This document shows, piece after piece, positions 1 to 47,632 of a DNA stretch of 64,000 nt. Origin of the DNA: Chrysemys picta bellii (lineage: Eukaryota > Chordata > Testudines > Emydidae). The stretch covers positions 15,806,836-15,870,835 of the forward strand of contig NC_088805.1 of the NCBI RefSeq assembly GCF_011386835.1, given 5' to 3'. Made by a program: the position numbers and the translations under genes. How positions within the stretch are numbered: the stretch's first letter is position 1; every line of letters begins with the position of its first letter. Under the pieces are notes generated by a model. It ran no database searches and was not told the DNA's origin. It saw nothing but the letters and a program-made list of their open reading frames with translations.

Positions 1-279
1 CTAGGCTGGGTACCAAGGTTAGCACTTCCTGACTTTATGGAGTGCCTATAACACCAACTGTTAAAATGGTTCTGGGACTGAAGGCTGACCAGAGCTGGTC
101 TCAAATCATGTAAGTGCAGATAGGAGGGGAGGTTGCCAGGCTCTATCAAGAGGATATGTGCACAGTAGTTAAAGGTTACATTTCATTTCTATGCAGTTCT
201 CACAGCAGTGAGCTGCACAGGTAACAGGTGGCCAAATTAAGATTCCCAGTTCACCCTAGGAAAGGGCCTATGCCCAGAG

Positions 280-338
280 GTGGGGGGGAGGGAGGAAGAG
301 ATCAGTTTGGTGGGGGGGAGGGAGGAAGAGATCAGTTT
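280..338. repeat. 30-bp tandem duplication
   Basis: Units at 280-309 and 310-338 (the second one base shorter) are the same purine-rich block, G7-AGGGAGGAAGAGATCAGTTT, with no visible divergence, suggesting a recent duplication or copy-number polymorphism in CLTCL1 intron 17. Confidence 0.9.
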
Positions 339-1217
339 CTGTAGTAGAAAATTTGGCTGTTGGAAGACAAAAAGCCCTTTGCAGAGCACCTTGGTTAGGA
401 GAAAGCAAGTGTACCACAGAATTCACAACCCAAGGGAGCATGGAACAATCCAAGAAGGGAGCATGGAATAGTCACAATCCATACCTGTCCACTTTCAAGA
501 GCGGAACCCGGAAAACTGTTTCTAAATAAAAACTTGAGTAAACTACTCTTGATTCAGATATTGAATTAATCTATTAAGACCACCACTTTTGTGGCTATAT
601 TCTCCCTTCCACACTTTAAGACAGCATGTAAAAACTGGACTCAACTGCTACACAGTGGACACAGCCAAGCCTTTCATGCTGAATCATTAAATTGGTGCAC
701 ACCTATAGGAAGGTTAATCCCTTAAGGAACCCCACCACATTCCAGCAGGCAGTGATTCCAGGCTGGGACAGGTTATGGAAGTGTGCACTAGAGGGTGCTC
801 CATATGCTGATACTACTCAGCTGTTTCCACCACAGACTTGGCTTGTGCACTGGAGCAAGTGATCAACTGTTGATGAAGTTGAGTTTGTTGAGGCTTATGT
901 TGACCGGCTGGCAGAAGCAATGGGAAGAGCTGGCAAGGGATACATAGTAGAGGGAGTCCATTCCCATTTGGGACTCTGGAAACCAAGACAATCTATCCAA
1001 GACTACTAACACTAGAATGAAATGTGTTCAGGGGCCTTTTTCCAATTGCACCTGGTACCTTCTTTTTACTGTGGACCCTAAGACTACTGTAATAGTTTTT
1101 ATTTAGGGCTATTTAAACAAATGCCACCTCAGCCATTCCATAACTTAAACGTTACATAGCCCAAATCTTGCTAGCTTCAATGGGATTTTAAGTTCAGGCA
1201 TGTAGGACTTGGCCAGT

Positions 1218-1253
1218 GTTAGAAAGACTCATGGTTAGAAAGACTCATGGTTA
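1218..1253. repeat. 16-bp tandem duplication in intron 17
   Basis: GTTAGAAAGACTCATG is repeated twice in direct succession, followed by a third partial GTTA. No other role is visible. Confidence 0.85.
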
Positions 1254-1331
1254 AAAATCTAATCAGAACGTTGGTTACACTAATATTATTGACATTTGAA
1301 AACCCACCACCACTCAAACCTCTTAACATTA

Positions 1332-37417
<36,086 letters not shown>

Positions 37418-37536
37418 GGCTGCGCGCAGCCCGTGCAGGGTGCCCAGGGCAGAGGCGCAGGACCCGGCCGCGGTAGGCTGAGGGGCAGGCGCTGCTGTAC
37501 CCCGCACGCACACAGGCAGGGAGGAGACGGGGGGCG

Positions 37537-37547
37537 GCGCAGGCGCA
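37537..37547. promoter_or_regulatory. NRF1-like site GCGCAGGCGCA
   Basis: The palindromic GCGCAnGCGCA core, 120 bp upstream of the start codon, is one base from the NRF1 consensus (YGCGCAYGCGCR). It is in a plausible core-promoter position; motif match only. Confidence 0.35.
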
Positions 37548-37878
37548 GAACGGCGCTCAAGGATCTTGTCCCCAGCCCCCTCAGCTCCTTTTCTGACTCA
37601 GACCTCGGGCCCACTCACCCTGTTCGGAATCACTCCGCTCCTCAGCCTGCCGGGGTCTCCAAACAAATAGTCCCTTCACTAGCCTCACCCGTCCGCCACC
37701 TTTCTCCCTCCATCTCCCATTCCCACTGGAGGGGGGAGAAGGCATCACCGCTTTCATAACGGGACTGTGGAGGGGCTTCATCCTCTAAAGAGATGCACAA
37801 CCCAGAAGAGAGACAGAGTCAGTTGACGAGACCTAGGTATCCTTCCGCAAGAGCCTGGGTCCGGTCCTGCCCCAAGGT

Positions 37879-37888
37879 GTCACGTGAT
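37879..37888. promoter_or_regulatory. CLEAR-like E-box GTCACGTGAT
   Basis: It matches 9 of 10 bases of the TFEB/TFE3 CLEAR motif GTCACGTGAC, about 460 bp upstream of the CLTCL1 start codon. USF and other bHLH-zip factors bind the same core. No evidence beyond the motif. Confidence 0.3.
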
Positions 37889-39382
37889 TTGACCCCCACC
37901 CCCTCATCCTCCACCTAGCTGGTCCAGGATCCCTGCAGTGGGGCCAGGCTCAGGGATGCTGCCCAGGGCAGAGCTCTCACTCCAGCAGAGCTGCCAAGGC
38001 TTCCTCGTTTGGGGGGTAGAGAGGCTCCCTTCTTTTCCATTAATATCGATTGCCTCTATGGTAGGGCACAGATAGCATTTGCCTTTATTGTAAGACGCTT
38101 TTCAGAAGCTGCCCCTCTCCCGGTCCCACTCCATCCCTATGTATTTCATGGAGACCTTTAAAATCTTACTGGCACCGTTCTCTTTAAATCTCCCTTATTG
38201 TCAAAGCTGATCTGTCAGCAGCAGCAAGAGGGTTTCCCTTGTGATTTAATACTAAGGCAGTTAATTTCACACACACACACTCACTGCCAAAAAGGAAGGA
38301 AAAGCTTGGGGTTGGCAAAACGCGCCCCCATCCCGATCATATTCTACAGAGTGGGTGATCAAATTGTTCATAAGCAGAATTCCCTCTGCTACACCATCAA
38401 TCTTTCTCGTAATATCTACATCCTGTGCATTACAAAGGCCAGAACAAAAATCCCTGCCAGCAAACTGTTAATTTCTACCAGCCCCTATTTTTTTCAGAAT
38501 TCAAGCAAATAGCTTGTTTTTCAAAGATACTAACCCCAACTCTGATTGAAGTCAATGTGTACTAATGGCACTTAATGTCTGTGAAAATCATGCCAAAAAC
38601 TGGGTGTATCCCATTTAGTGTGGCACAGTGTTCCCTTTTTGTGGTGGCTAGGCCACAGACAATGTTTTATGAGCTTGGCACAGTGTTAGCTAACAGAGCT
38701 AGTAGTGGCTTTGGCTATTTAAAGTAGAGGTTGAGTCATAGTTGGAATCCCTGGTAACCCCAACCTATCTTGGGGCAGAGTAATTACATTGGTAACATGC
38801 TATGTCAAATAATGATGCTGCATTAAAAATGTGGCTCAGTAGTTTTATGGCTAATTATTATTTATGTTAAGCACTGGGTGCATAAGCATTTCCTTTTTCT
38901 TTCCCTCTCTCCCTCAGTTGGTGAATTATCATTATTGGGTAGAGAGGTGAATAATAACATTGATAGTTGTAGTATTCATGCTCAACTGCAATAATCTATT
39001 ATGCTTTGGGATGAAAGCTGATCACTTAAGGATTCTAAACTGATGCAGTTAAACAGGTCCAAAAACTGTGTGCAGACAAATCCACATGCAGGACATAGTC
39101 TATTGATTCACATAAATTATATATTTCTGCTTGTATCTGTCTGACCACCTCACGCACATTCAAACTGATGATCGTGATTGCCAAAATCTAAGGGCTGGTG
39201 CTCCCACCTGTTCCCTACATGGCAATTTTGGAGGGTACCCACTCCTGTCCCCTGAATTTGAAACTAGCCAGCTCTGGTAAACAATGATTTTTTTTAATAG
39301 GAATTATTTAGTTCACTAAAGTGGCACAGTCATGGCTGCTGCATGATCAGCAAGTTTAATTTCTTTTGGACTCCCTGATTGT

Positions 39383-39779
39383 CAGGGCCGGCTCCAGGCA
39401 CCAGGCAACCAAGCACATGCTTGGGGCGGCACCTGGTAAGGGGCAGCCAATCTTGGGGTGGCGGGGGGCAGCGTGGCGCGGCATTCCACGGGGGGGCGCT
39501 CTGGCAGCGCGACGCTCGGCGGGGGGCACTCCGGCAGTGTGGCGCATGGCGCTCGGTGGGGGGGGGGTGGCGTGGGCGCGGCGCTCAGGGGGGGGTTCCG
39601 GCAGCGCCGCGCTCGGCGGGGGGGTGGGCTCCGGTGGCGCGGCGCGGCGCGAGGCAGGGGGGCAGCGCTCGGGGGGGGGGGGGTTTCCGGCGGCGTGGCG
39701 CTCGGCGGAGGAGGGGGGCTTAGCGGGGCGGCGCTTTTTTTTGCTGCTTGGGGCAGCAAAAAAGTTAGAGCCGGCCCTG
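39383..39779. mobile_element. hAT-like MITE, copy A (CAGGGCCGG termini)
   Basis: It starts CAGGGCCGGCTC and ends with the inverted GAGCCGGCCCTG, with perfect 8-bp duplications CTGATTGT at 39375-39382 and 39780-39787. The 397-bp interior is an extremely GC-rich array of GCGGCGCTC(G)n-type units. It gives long spurious open frames on both strands. Same family as 41102-41472 and 50468-50697. Confidence 0.88.
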
Positions 39780-41101
39780 CTGATTGTACAGTAAAGCTTA
39801 ATGGAATCAAGGGGCCTATGATTTATCATTTACAGAGAACAATATTTGAAATCTTCAGGGTTGGAATCATGGGCTTGCAAAATCAGCCATTTTACAAATA
39901 GAGAACTTGACTCATTTTAAATGTTACATTTTAAAGAAATTAGTAACAAAGACAAACTTGATGAAATTTGTCTTTGGGAGCTTTATAAATACGCTCCAAA
40001 ATGCAAACAAGTCCAAAATATGCATTAATGTAATTTCTTCTAGAGTCTACTTTTAAAACTGCATACTATACCCAACCCTGATTATGGTGCTATGACTCCT
40101 AAGGACTGATATAAGGAATGTAAATCAGGGGTTCAAAAATTCGGGGAAGCTCAAAGTTTTGGCAGGATACAGAATCTCAAGCTTTACAGGCAGAAATAAC
40201 TTTATTAGCAAAGATTACAAATAAGCAAATATTTACATGTTTAATGACAAAGACTCTTAAAATAAATGGGCTCTTTTAGTCTCTTTCTGCTCTCCAATCC
40301 ACCTTCCTAAATCCAGCAATTACCTAATGCCCAATACCGATAGACTCTACCAATTAGCCAAGTCTTCCTGATTCCAGTATTCCCTTATTTTTCTTGTTAA
40401 ATGGACACCACTCAAAACATCGTGCTCAGTGTTTAATAGTCAAGAGAAAAACCATCTTTCTTCATGTGGGCTCTGTTGCAAATCTCTCTGTGAATCTATT
40501 ACCCTTCCTACTGTGTTACTGCTTTGTTGGGGGTACTTAATAGTCTAAGCATCTGATTTTTTATTTACATAGACACTCTAGCTACAGGGATTTGATCCTT
40601 GACAGAATTGACCCAGCTCTTCTTCCTTCCAGGTAGAACTGTTTGAAAGTTTCTAAAATGTTAACAAAATTAAACAACAAATAATCTTGACTTTTTGTGA
40701 AATTTTCCTAAATTTTTCAACTTCCTGGACTTTTCTCAGGTAGATACCTTGAGTTCCACACAGTCTACTGTATATGGGCATTTCAGATGAGACTTTGCAA
40801 ATTGAGGTCTGGTCTGCTCTTTGTGGACATTAGAGATCCTATGCTACTTTTTATAAAGGTAAGGATTTACCCTGGTGTCTCTGGCTGGAATTTCCTGTCC
40901 TCCCAGCCCCTGTGCATTATTCTGTTGTGATGGTGGTCTGCCTAGTGCCCTTCCTCTCCGGAGATGGTGGCATTTCAGAGATGGGGACAGCTTGTGTGTA
41001 TATAATTTGGAATCCTTTAGGAGAAAGGCATTATTGGCATGATCCAAAGTGTATTGAAATTTGTGGGAGACTTTCCATTTACTACAATATAATGCAATGG
41101 G

Positions 41102-41472
41102 CAGGGCCGGCTCTAGGATTTTTGCCGCCCCAAGCAAAATCAATTTTGGCCGCCCCCCCTGATTTTTTCATACCCCACCCCCCGGCCCTGCCTCAACTCC
41201 GCCCCTTCCCCAAATCCCCAACCCTGCTTCCTCCCCCGAGGCTCTCAAGCCTAGGAGGGAGGGGGAGAAGCGGCGCGCGCGCCGCGGCCACTCAGAGTCT
41301 CCCCGTCCCTCCCAGGCTCTCAAGCCTGCTGCGAGCGGTGGCAGCAGCGGAGGTGAGCTAGGGCGGCCAGGACACATTTTTAGGGGCGGCATTCTGGCAC
41401 CGGCCATGCCGCCCCTAAAAATGTGCCACCCCAAGCACCAGCTTGTTTTGCTGGTGCCTAGAGCCGGCCCTG
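41102..41472. mobile_element. hAT-like MITE, copy B (CAGGGCCGG termini)
   Basis: Termini CAGGGCCGGCTCTAGG and, inverted, CAGGGCCGGCTCTAGG are identical over 16 bases; 8-bp duplications GCAATGGG lie at 41094-41101 and 41473-41480. It is 371 bp with a C-rich then G-rich interior. The perfect termini and duplication suggest a younger insertion than most others here. Confidence 0.88.
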
Positions 41473-42284
41473 GCAATGGGGTAGCCTTGCCTATCATTCA
41501 CCAAACTGCTTCCCCCCGCAGTTTTGGGACATCTGCTCTCCTCTGGATGTTGCTTGTTCTTTGGCCTGTAGGGTGCCAATCTTTCACAGCTCTTAGAAGA
41601 AGAGCATTTATGCCTTGGAAGAGCTTTTATTTAAATGGAGAAGCTAATAGCACTACAAAACTCCTCACCGTCCTTCCCAACAAAATCAGCCATCTAAGTC
41701 TCTCTTCAGAAGATTCATATACCCCTTTAAAGCGCTCCTTCTTGAGTCCCCACTTTACCACAACTCTTCAGGGTCGCTTTGTAGCTAGAAACTGTTTAAT
41801 TTGCAGATCTCTAGTCCCCTTTGCTCGTTTGATGACAAATATAGCACTCATAAGTGTCCTGGGTAGTATGTATGATGGCCAGTGCCTTCTACTGGACAGA
41901 ATGTTAGACTTCCTTGAGCGTGAAGTCCTAATACTGACTCAAGTGGTAGGAAACTACACTTCAGAAGCTGAGGATCCTACATACTCTCTCTGCTTATGAA
42001 CACAAAGTTCTAGGAACAGTGAGGACTACTGAACCTTTGGTGGCTGTGGATCTGTTTCCATTCACATGATAACTGATCTTTTGGAGTCGATATGATTGTC
42101 AGGATTTTAACAAACAGAAACGTCAAAATCTCAGGAAAGTAAAGTGTGCCAGTGCTTCATGGTACGCACATGTTATGATATAGCAAGACTCAATAACATC
42201 ATAATAGTGCCAAAGTTCCTGTTCTAGCACATGCAAGAAACATGACACCCTGTCCCACGTAAAGAGGTCCACTATTGCTTTCAG

Positions 42285-42565
42285 GATCCAGTTCAAAATT
42301 GCTTTGCTTGTTCTTAAAATCACCTCCCTCTCTGCAAAGACTTATTTCCTGCCTATGTCCAAGACTTGGGAGCCCTCCCCTTTTCTTCCGCTTGTCTAGC
42401 ATTTGCCTCTTCTCTCTCCTTCTCCAGAAAGTCATTACTGCTGGTTCAAGAACTTTCTCCTCTGTATATCTCCTACTATCTAGAAACTTCTTGCCTATTT
42501 TTTCCCTTTTTGGCTCTCCAATTAATTGCAAACCTCCACTGGAAACTTATTTTTCTCCCTTGCTT
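42285..42565 (+). mobile_element. Possible LINE 3' coding fragment (L2-like)
   Basis: 'ggatccagttcaaaattgct', then 'ttcttaaaatcacc', 'caagaactttctcctctg' and 'ctggaaacttatttttctccc' follow the order of the C-terminal end of an L2-type LINE frame (RIQFKxLLLxxK...). The frame is broken and divergence high. Confidence 0.42.
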
Positions 42566-42810
42566 CTAATCCTCCTCTGCTCTTACTTGTTACTATTACT
42601 GAATGCTATAATTTTGTCTTACCCTTGAAGGCAGTAATACTCAAGCCATGGCTCTGGAGACCTGTAAGGGATTTCAGGAGCCTGTGAGGGTCTCTTCTGA
42701 GGTTTCTAGAAAGCATTGTGCACAATCCTGACAACTAACTGTTAGTTTAATGCTCTAAAAACAATTTGGAAATTAAAGATACTTTGATAGGATAAAAGCA
42801 GACATGCATT

Positions 42811-42851
42811 CTCTCTCTCTCTGTCATACATACACACACACACATATATAT
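42811..42851. repeat. Compound (CT)n/(CA)n/(TA)n microsatellite
   Basis: CT, then ATACATACACACACACACA, then TATATATA runs in the intergenic region. Confidence 0.9.
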
Positions 42852-44526
42852 GTTTAAAGAAATAAATTACAAACAAACACATGCTAGTGTGCTCGCTCTT
42901 TATGTTTAATTCCAAGCATAATAAATTGGTACAGCTCACTTTATGAATTGATACTATTACATTTTTTCAGGTGCACTCCTTCTCAGTCAGACAAAGCTCC
43001 AGCTCAAAAATGTTCATAACTATCACTGTCCTATTTGACAAACTTTCATGGCATTTAAAGTCTAAGCAAATAGCCATATCTCTAGAGCCAGTCACAAAGC
43101 AGGCAGCAGCTATGCAAGCATCCCCCACAGAGCTGGCTCCATGATGGTATGTAATTCACTCATGACTTGCAAGCAATATCCCTGACTTTTCTCCCAGAAG
43201 CGTTACCACTTAATGAACACATCTTCATCCTGCTTTGTACAATGCACTGACATGCAGGCTCTCTGTAGTATTTGCACTATAGTTTGGTAATTTGTCACTA
43301 GACACTAAACTACTTACATTCTCGAGGGCTTGCAGTACAGATCCTGAATTACTTGCATGACTGTGTATTAGGCTGCTGAAATTGCAGCTTCTGTGTCCTG
43401 GCCTTATAAAACAGAGGTCTACTGAACAGTGATGCAAAACAGAGTGAAGGGCACGCATGGGAGTCAATGTCTGTGTTCAAAATCACAACAGATGGGTCAT
43501 GGCCGCTCACTACGTCAATCGTTTTAGAAACTGGATTCCTCCAGAGTGTTTGCTGTGGCAACCCATCCCTCAAAAGGATAGCTGTTAAACCTGCCCTTTG
43601 AAAATATAACTAATGAACAAATATGAACTAACTAATATATCTCAAACATGCCTCTCTAGCTAATTCTTCTAGATCTAGAATGACAGAATGCCAGCTACAG
43701 TTATAATAGACTAGGTGAAGAGCCAGCAAAACGCTGAGCCGTTAAATACAGCTCAGGAAAAAAAGGGGAAGTGTGCCTTGAAGGAGTCAGTTTTCTACCA
43801 TAGATAAATAGATGATTTGTGAAATAATATATATTAGGAGTTCGGCTCATGGGAGCCTGGGTGTGGCTGGTGTTTGCTAACAGGATGTTGGAATCAGAGG
43901 TTCTGGACAGGGCTGTGGCTGCACACAGACGCTCGGGGAGTGAATTACATGCCAGCAGGCTGTTTGTGAGCAATTTAGGGGAGAGCTGCAAACAGCAAGG
44001 CATCGTAAGGCACCCCGCCTTGCAGGGCAGGTGGTGACAGCACCTCACTGTTCTGTATTGCACCCTGGAAGGTCACAAGTACATCTTCTATCTTCCATTA
44101 TAAGATACATAGAAAATTGTGATGGGTAAAAAAATCTGGGTGACATTTTGCCATGTCTCCAAACAGGATGGAACCCTCCAAGCTAATGGGAAGAAACAAG
44201 ACCTCACCATAAGTGGAGTCCACATTTCTTTTCCCTTTCTCCAACATCATTTGTGGAATAGCATTTAGTGTCACTTCTCACTAAACCTCCTCCATACCAT
44301 GCATCTTAATGGAACACACTGTCTCGCTATAGTACGGAATCTCTTTTCTAGAACTTAGCTCCGAGCTGGGATTCTCAAGACAAGTATCTCTCATGCAGAT
44401 TATTCTCAAGGAGGCTCAGCAGTTAGGAAACTGTTACTGAGTTTTGATTTTGAAGAAGTTTCAAGCCAAACTGCCAAGCAAGAATAAAATCGAGTTAAGC
44501 ACAGATGTGTGATGAACCTCCCCACA

Positions 44527-44768
44527 CAGGCCTGGCCTATGCACTCTTTAAAAAAGTGCCCCACTGATTCTCACACCAGTGGTAGAGATACAATGGACAA
44601 GGCTTAAGTGTTTTAGCTACTGTGCATCTAGAGCTGCTTTGAGCACATATAGATGACAGTGATTAAAATGTCTGTGCCCCATCGATACTAGTGATTTCAG
44701 TATTAACAACATTGCTGGTAGCAGTGGCACAAAAAGGAAAAAAAAAAATTTAGTGCAGACACAGCCTA
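44527..44768. mobile_element. Possible non-autonomous DNA transposon
   Basis: The left end AGGCCTGGCCTATGCACT and the reversed right end TAGGCTGTGTCTGCACTA look like degenerate inverted termini related to the Harbinger-like family. No clear target duplication is seen. Confidence 0.35.
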
Positions 44769-45440
44769 ACCAAGATATCGGGGCAATTTGCTACAGAAGT
44801 CTCTTTTAAAATATTTTTCCCTTCTAAAAGAGTTTTTGGCAGTTCCTGCTTTTTGAAGAAATCACAGAAGGTATCATTCTGTGACATCAGACATGCAAGA
44901 AATCTTACTGCAAACCTCGGTATTTGGGATGTTTCAGAATGGGCAGGGCTTCAGCAAGCGAGGATGTGCAATGCTAATTTCAGAAAGGGGAAAATATTTT
45001 GAAAAGGCTAGTTAAAACATTTATTTGATGAATACCCTCCAAAGCCTGGTGAATGGAGCTGTACAGAAATCTGTACTTACCTCAGTCTTCATTTTTGCTT
45101 TGTAGTTCACCTTTAAGGATGTGGTCTGGCTGTTGCATGAGCTAGCTCATCCTTACTTTTCCAACTCTCCCACTCAAGATGTCCAGGTAGGTGGTTACAA
45201 GGCCAGGGTTTCATGCTTATTTCCACTCTCCCTCATGGAAGATGGATCTGAGAATTATTTGTTTCAAAATATTTGCAGGGTATAAAACAAGAAATAGTAT
45301 TTTTCAATTCACCTAATACAAGTACTATAGTGCAATCTCTATCATTAAAGTTGAATTTACAAATGTAGAATTCTGTTAAAAAAACCTGCATTAAAAAATA
45401 ACACAATGTAAAACTTTAGAGCCTCCAAGTCCACTCAGTC

Positions 45441-45992
45441 CTACTCCTCGTTAAGCCAATTGCTCAGACAAACAAGTTTGTTTACATTTGCAGGAGATAA
45501 TGCTGTCCGCTTCTTGTTTACAATGTCACTTGAAAGTGAGAACAGGCGTTCACATGGCTCTGTTGTAGCCAGCGTTACAAGATATTTGCGTGCCAAATGC
45601 ACTAAAGATTCATATGTCCTTTCATGGTTCAACCACCATTCCAGAGGACATTCATCCATGCTGCTCATGGGTTCTGCTCGATAACAATCCAAAGCAGTGC
45701 GGACCAATGCATGTTCATTTTCATCATCTGAGTCAGATGCCACCGAGTAGAAGGTTTTTCTTTTTTGGTGGTTCAGGTTCTGTAGTTTCTGTATTGAAGT
45801 GTTGCTCTTAAGACTTCTGAAAGCATGCTCCACACCTCGTCCCTCTGATTTTAGAAGGCTAATCAGATTCTTAAACCTTGGGTCGAGTGCCATAGCTATC
45901 TTTAGAAATCTTACATTGGTACCTTCTTTGCGTTTTGTCAGATCTGCAGTGAAAGTGTTCTTAAAAACAAACAACATGTGCTGGGTCATCAT
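45441..45992 (-). pseudogene. hAT-family transposase, C-terminal fragment
   Basis: 183 codons. ALDPRFKNL (about residues 35-43) and the C-terminal dimerisation domain from about residue 117 (EWWLNHERTYESLVHLARKY, then PCERLFSLSSDIVNKKR and LSPANVNKLVCLSNWL) identify a hAT transposase. A middle stretch (about residues 54-85) appears to be read in a shifted frame between two compensating indels. The zinc-finger and most catalytic parts are absent. The open frame probably survives by chance; domestication is not supported. Confidence 0.8.
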
Positions 45993-46312
45993 CCGAGACC
46001 GCTATAACATGAAATATATTGTAGAATGCAGGTAAAACAGAGCAGGAGACATACAATTCTCTCCCAAAGAGTTCACAAATTTAATTAACGCATTTTTTTT
46101 TAAACAAGCATCATCAGCATGGAAGCAAGTGTCTAGAATGGTGGCAGAAACATGAAGGTGCATACAAATATTTAGCATATCTGGCATGTAAATACCTTGC
46201 AATGCTGGCTACAAAAGTGCCATGCGAACGTCTGTTCTCACTTTCAGGTGACATTGCAAATAATAAGCAGACAGCATTATGTCCGTAAATGTAAACAAAC
46301 TTGTTAGTCTTA

Positions 46313-46533
46313 GGCTAGGTCTACACTGGGAGGGGGATCGACCTCAGATACGCAATGTCAGCTACACATCTTAGGTCGATTTACTGGCCATGAGTATGAT
46401 GGCAAGTCGATCGCTGCTGCTCTCCCGTCGACTCCGCTTCTGCCTCTCGCCGCGGTGGAGTTCTGGAGTCGACAGCAGAGCGATCGGGGATCGATCACTA
46501 CTCGCCGATCCGGCGGGTAGTGTAGACGTACCC
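46313..46533. mobile_element. Harbinger-like MITE nested in the hAT element
   Basis: It starts GGCTAGGTCTACACT and ends AGTGTAGACGTACCC (inverted), flanked by TTA at 46310-46312 and 46534-46536. The hAT right arm continues on both sides; the left arm of the same hAT element (45460-45470) shows the uninterrupted site. 221 bp, with many TCGAC/GATCG motifs. Confidence 0.82.
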
Positions 46534-47632
46534 TTAGTGATTGGCTGAATGAGAAGTAGTACTGAGTAGATTTGTAGGCTCTAAAGTTTTACATTGTTTA
46601 GTTTTCAAGTTCAGTTATGTAACCAAAAAAACAACAACAACTACATTTGTAAGTTGCACTTTCACGATAAAGAGATTTCACCTCATACAAGTACTGTAGT
46701 GCAATGAGAAATACTATTTCTTTTATCATTTTTAGAGTGCAAATATTAGTAATAAAAAATAATATAAAGTGAGCACTGGACACTTTGTATTCTGTGTTGT
46801 AATTTAAATCAATATATTTGAAAATGTAGAAAAACATCCAAAAATATTTAATAAATTTCAATTGGTATTCTATTGCTTAACAGTGCAATTAAAACTGCGA
46901 TTAATTTTTTTAAACAGCAATTAATTTTTTGGTGTTAATTTTGAGAGTTAACTGCGATTAATCGACAGCCCCAAAGATTTTATGTAGGTCCTCTGGTGAA
47001 GCGGCTTGCAGCTGAGCCACCATCTGTCAGCACTGAGCAGTACCGCACTCAAGAGGAGAAGGAACAAGGGGAGAAAATGTTCTTGAGTCCTACTTTGACC
47101 TTTCAGAATTCCATCTGTTCTTTTGTGACCATTCACACATCACTCTCTGATTCAACAATGTCCTAATGTGAGCAAATGAAAAAACCCTGCATCAAGTGAA
47201 ATTGTGTAGCCAATGTCAGAAATGAATCTGCTCCTTTCTGTATCAGCCTCTGCCTATTTTCATTTTATGAAGGCTGAAATTTAACTGTTAGTAGTAAACA
47301 ATTCTTCCTATTCTAATAGGGAGCCTCAGTCCTTAAACTGATTCTTGGTTGCCTTTGAAGAGAAGGGGTGCGTGAAAGGAGGAAATTAATTTTGACATGA
47401 ATAGTCATTTTTAAAATAAATTATTTTCATGGGTTCTCCCAAAGATGCCTCAATAACATCCAGATCTTCTTCTAGCAACCCTGAACATGAATGGCCCAGC
47501 TTAAGATGTGGCTCCTGACAGTTTGACTGCTACTTTGTTACTACATACTGGTAAGCCTTGATTAGGTGATGAAGTGAGCAAAGCCTGGGCTGTGATTGAC
47601 CATACTCATTCACAAAGAGAAAGAATATAGGT

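Larger units (their letters stand above)
37900..45249. other. Intergenic region, CLTCL1-proximal part
   Basis: Between the listed mobile elements (39383, 41102, 42285, 44527) the sequence is AT-rich and without domains. The 197-codon plus frame 41406-41999 begins inside a MITE and matches nothing I know. A short (CA)n lies at 38269-38281. Confidence 0.65.
45250..46980 (-). mobile_element. hAT transposon with long inverted arms and transposase remnant
   Basis: The region is palindromic. 45290-45690 and 46170-46720 are inverted copies of the same transposase 3' end plus trailer, joined by a central transposase segment. The right terminus carries AT-rich GCGATTAAT subterminal repeats ending in CGATTAATCGACAGCCCC. 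The left arm is truncated before those repeats. The minus-strand frame 45441-45992 is the transposase part. The right arm is interrupted by a Harbinger-like MITE (46313-46533). Confidence 0.8.

Noticed and set aside
39356..39901. Several 114-157-codon frames on both strands
   Set aside because: All are readings of the GC-rich MITE copy A; Gly/Ala/Arg/Pro low complexity in every frame.
41406..41999. 197-codon plus-strand open frame
   Set aside because: It starts inside MITE copy B and runs into unrelated unique DNA; no domain, splice sites or promoter seen.
45441..45992. Domesticated hAT (ZBED-like) gene
   Set aside because: Only the C-terminal part is open, one stretch appears frameshifted, and it lies inside a recognisable transposon with flanking trailer sequence.
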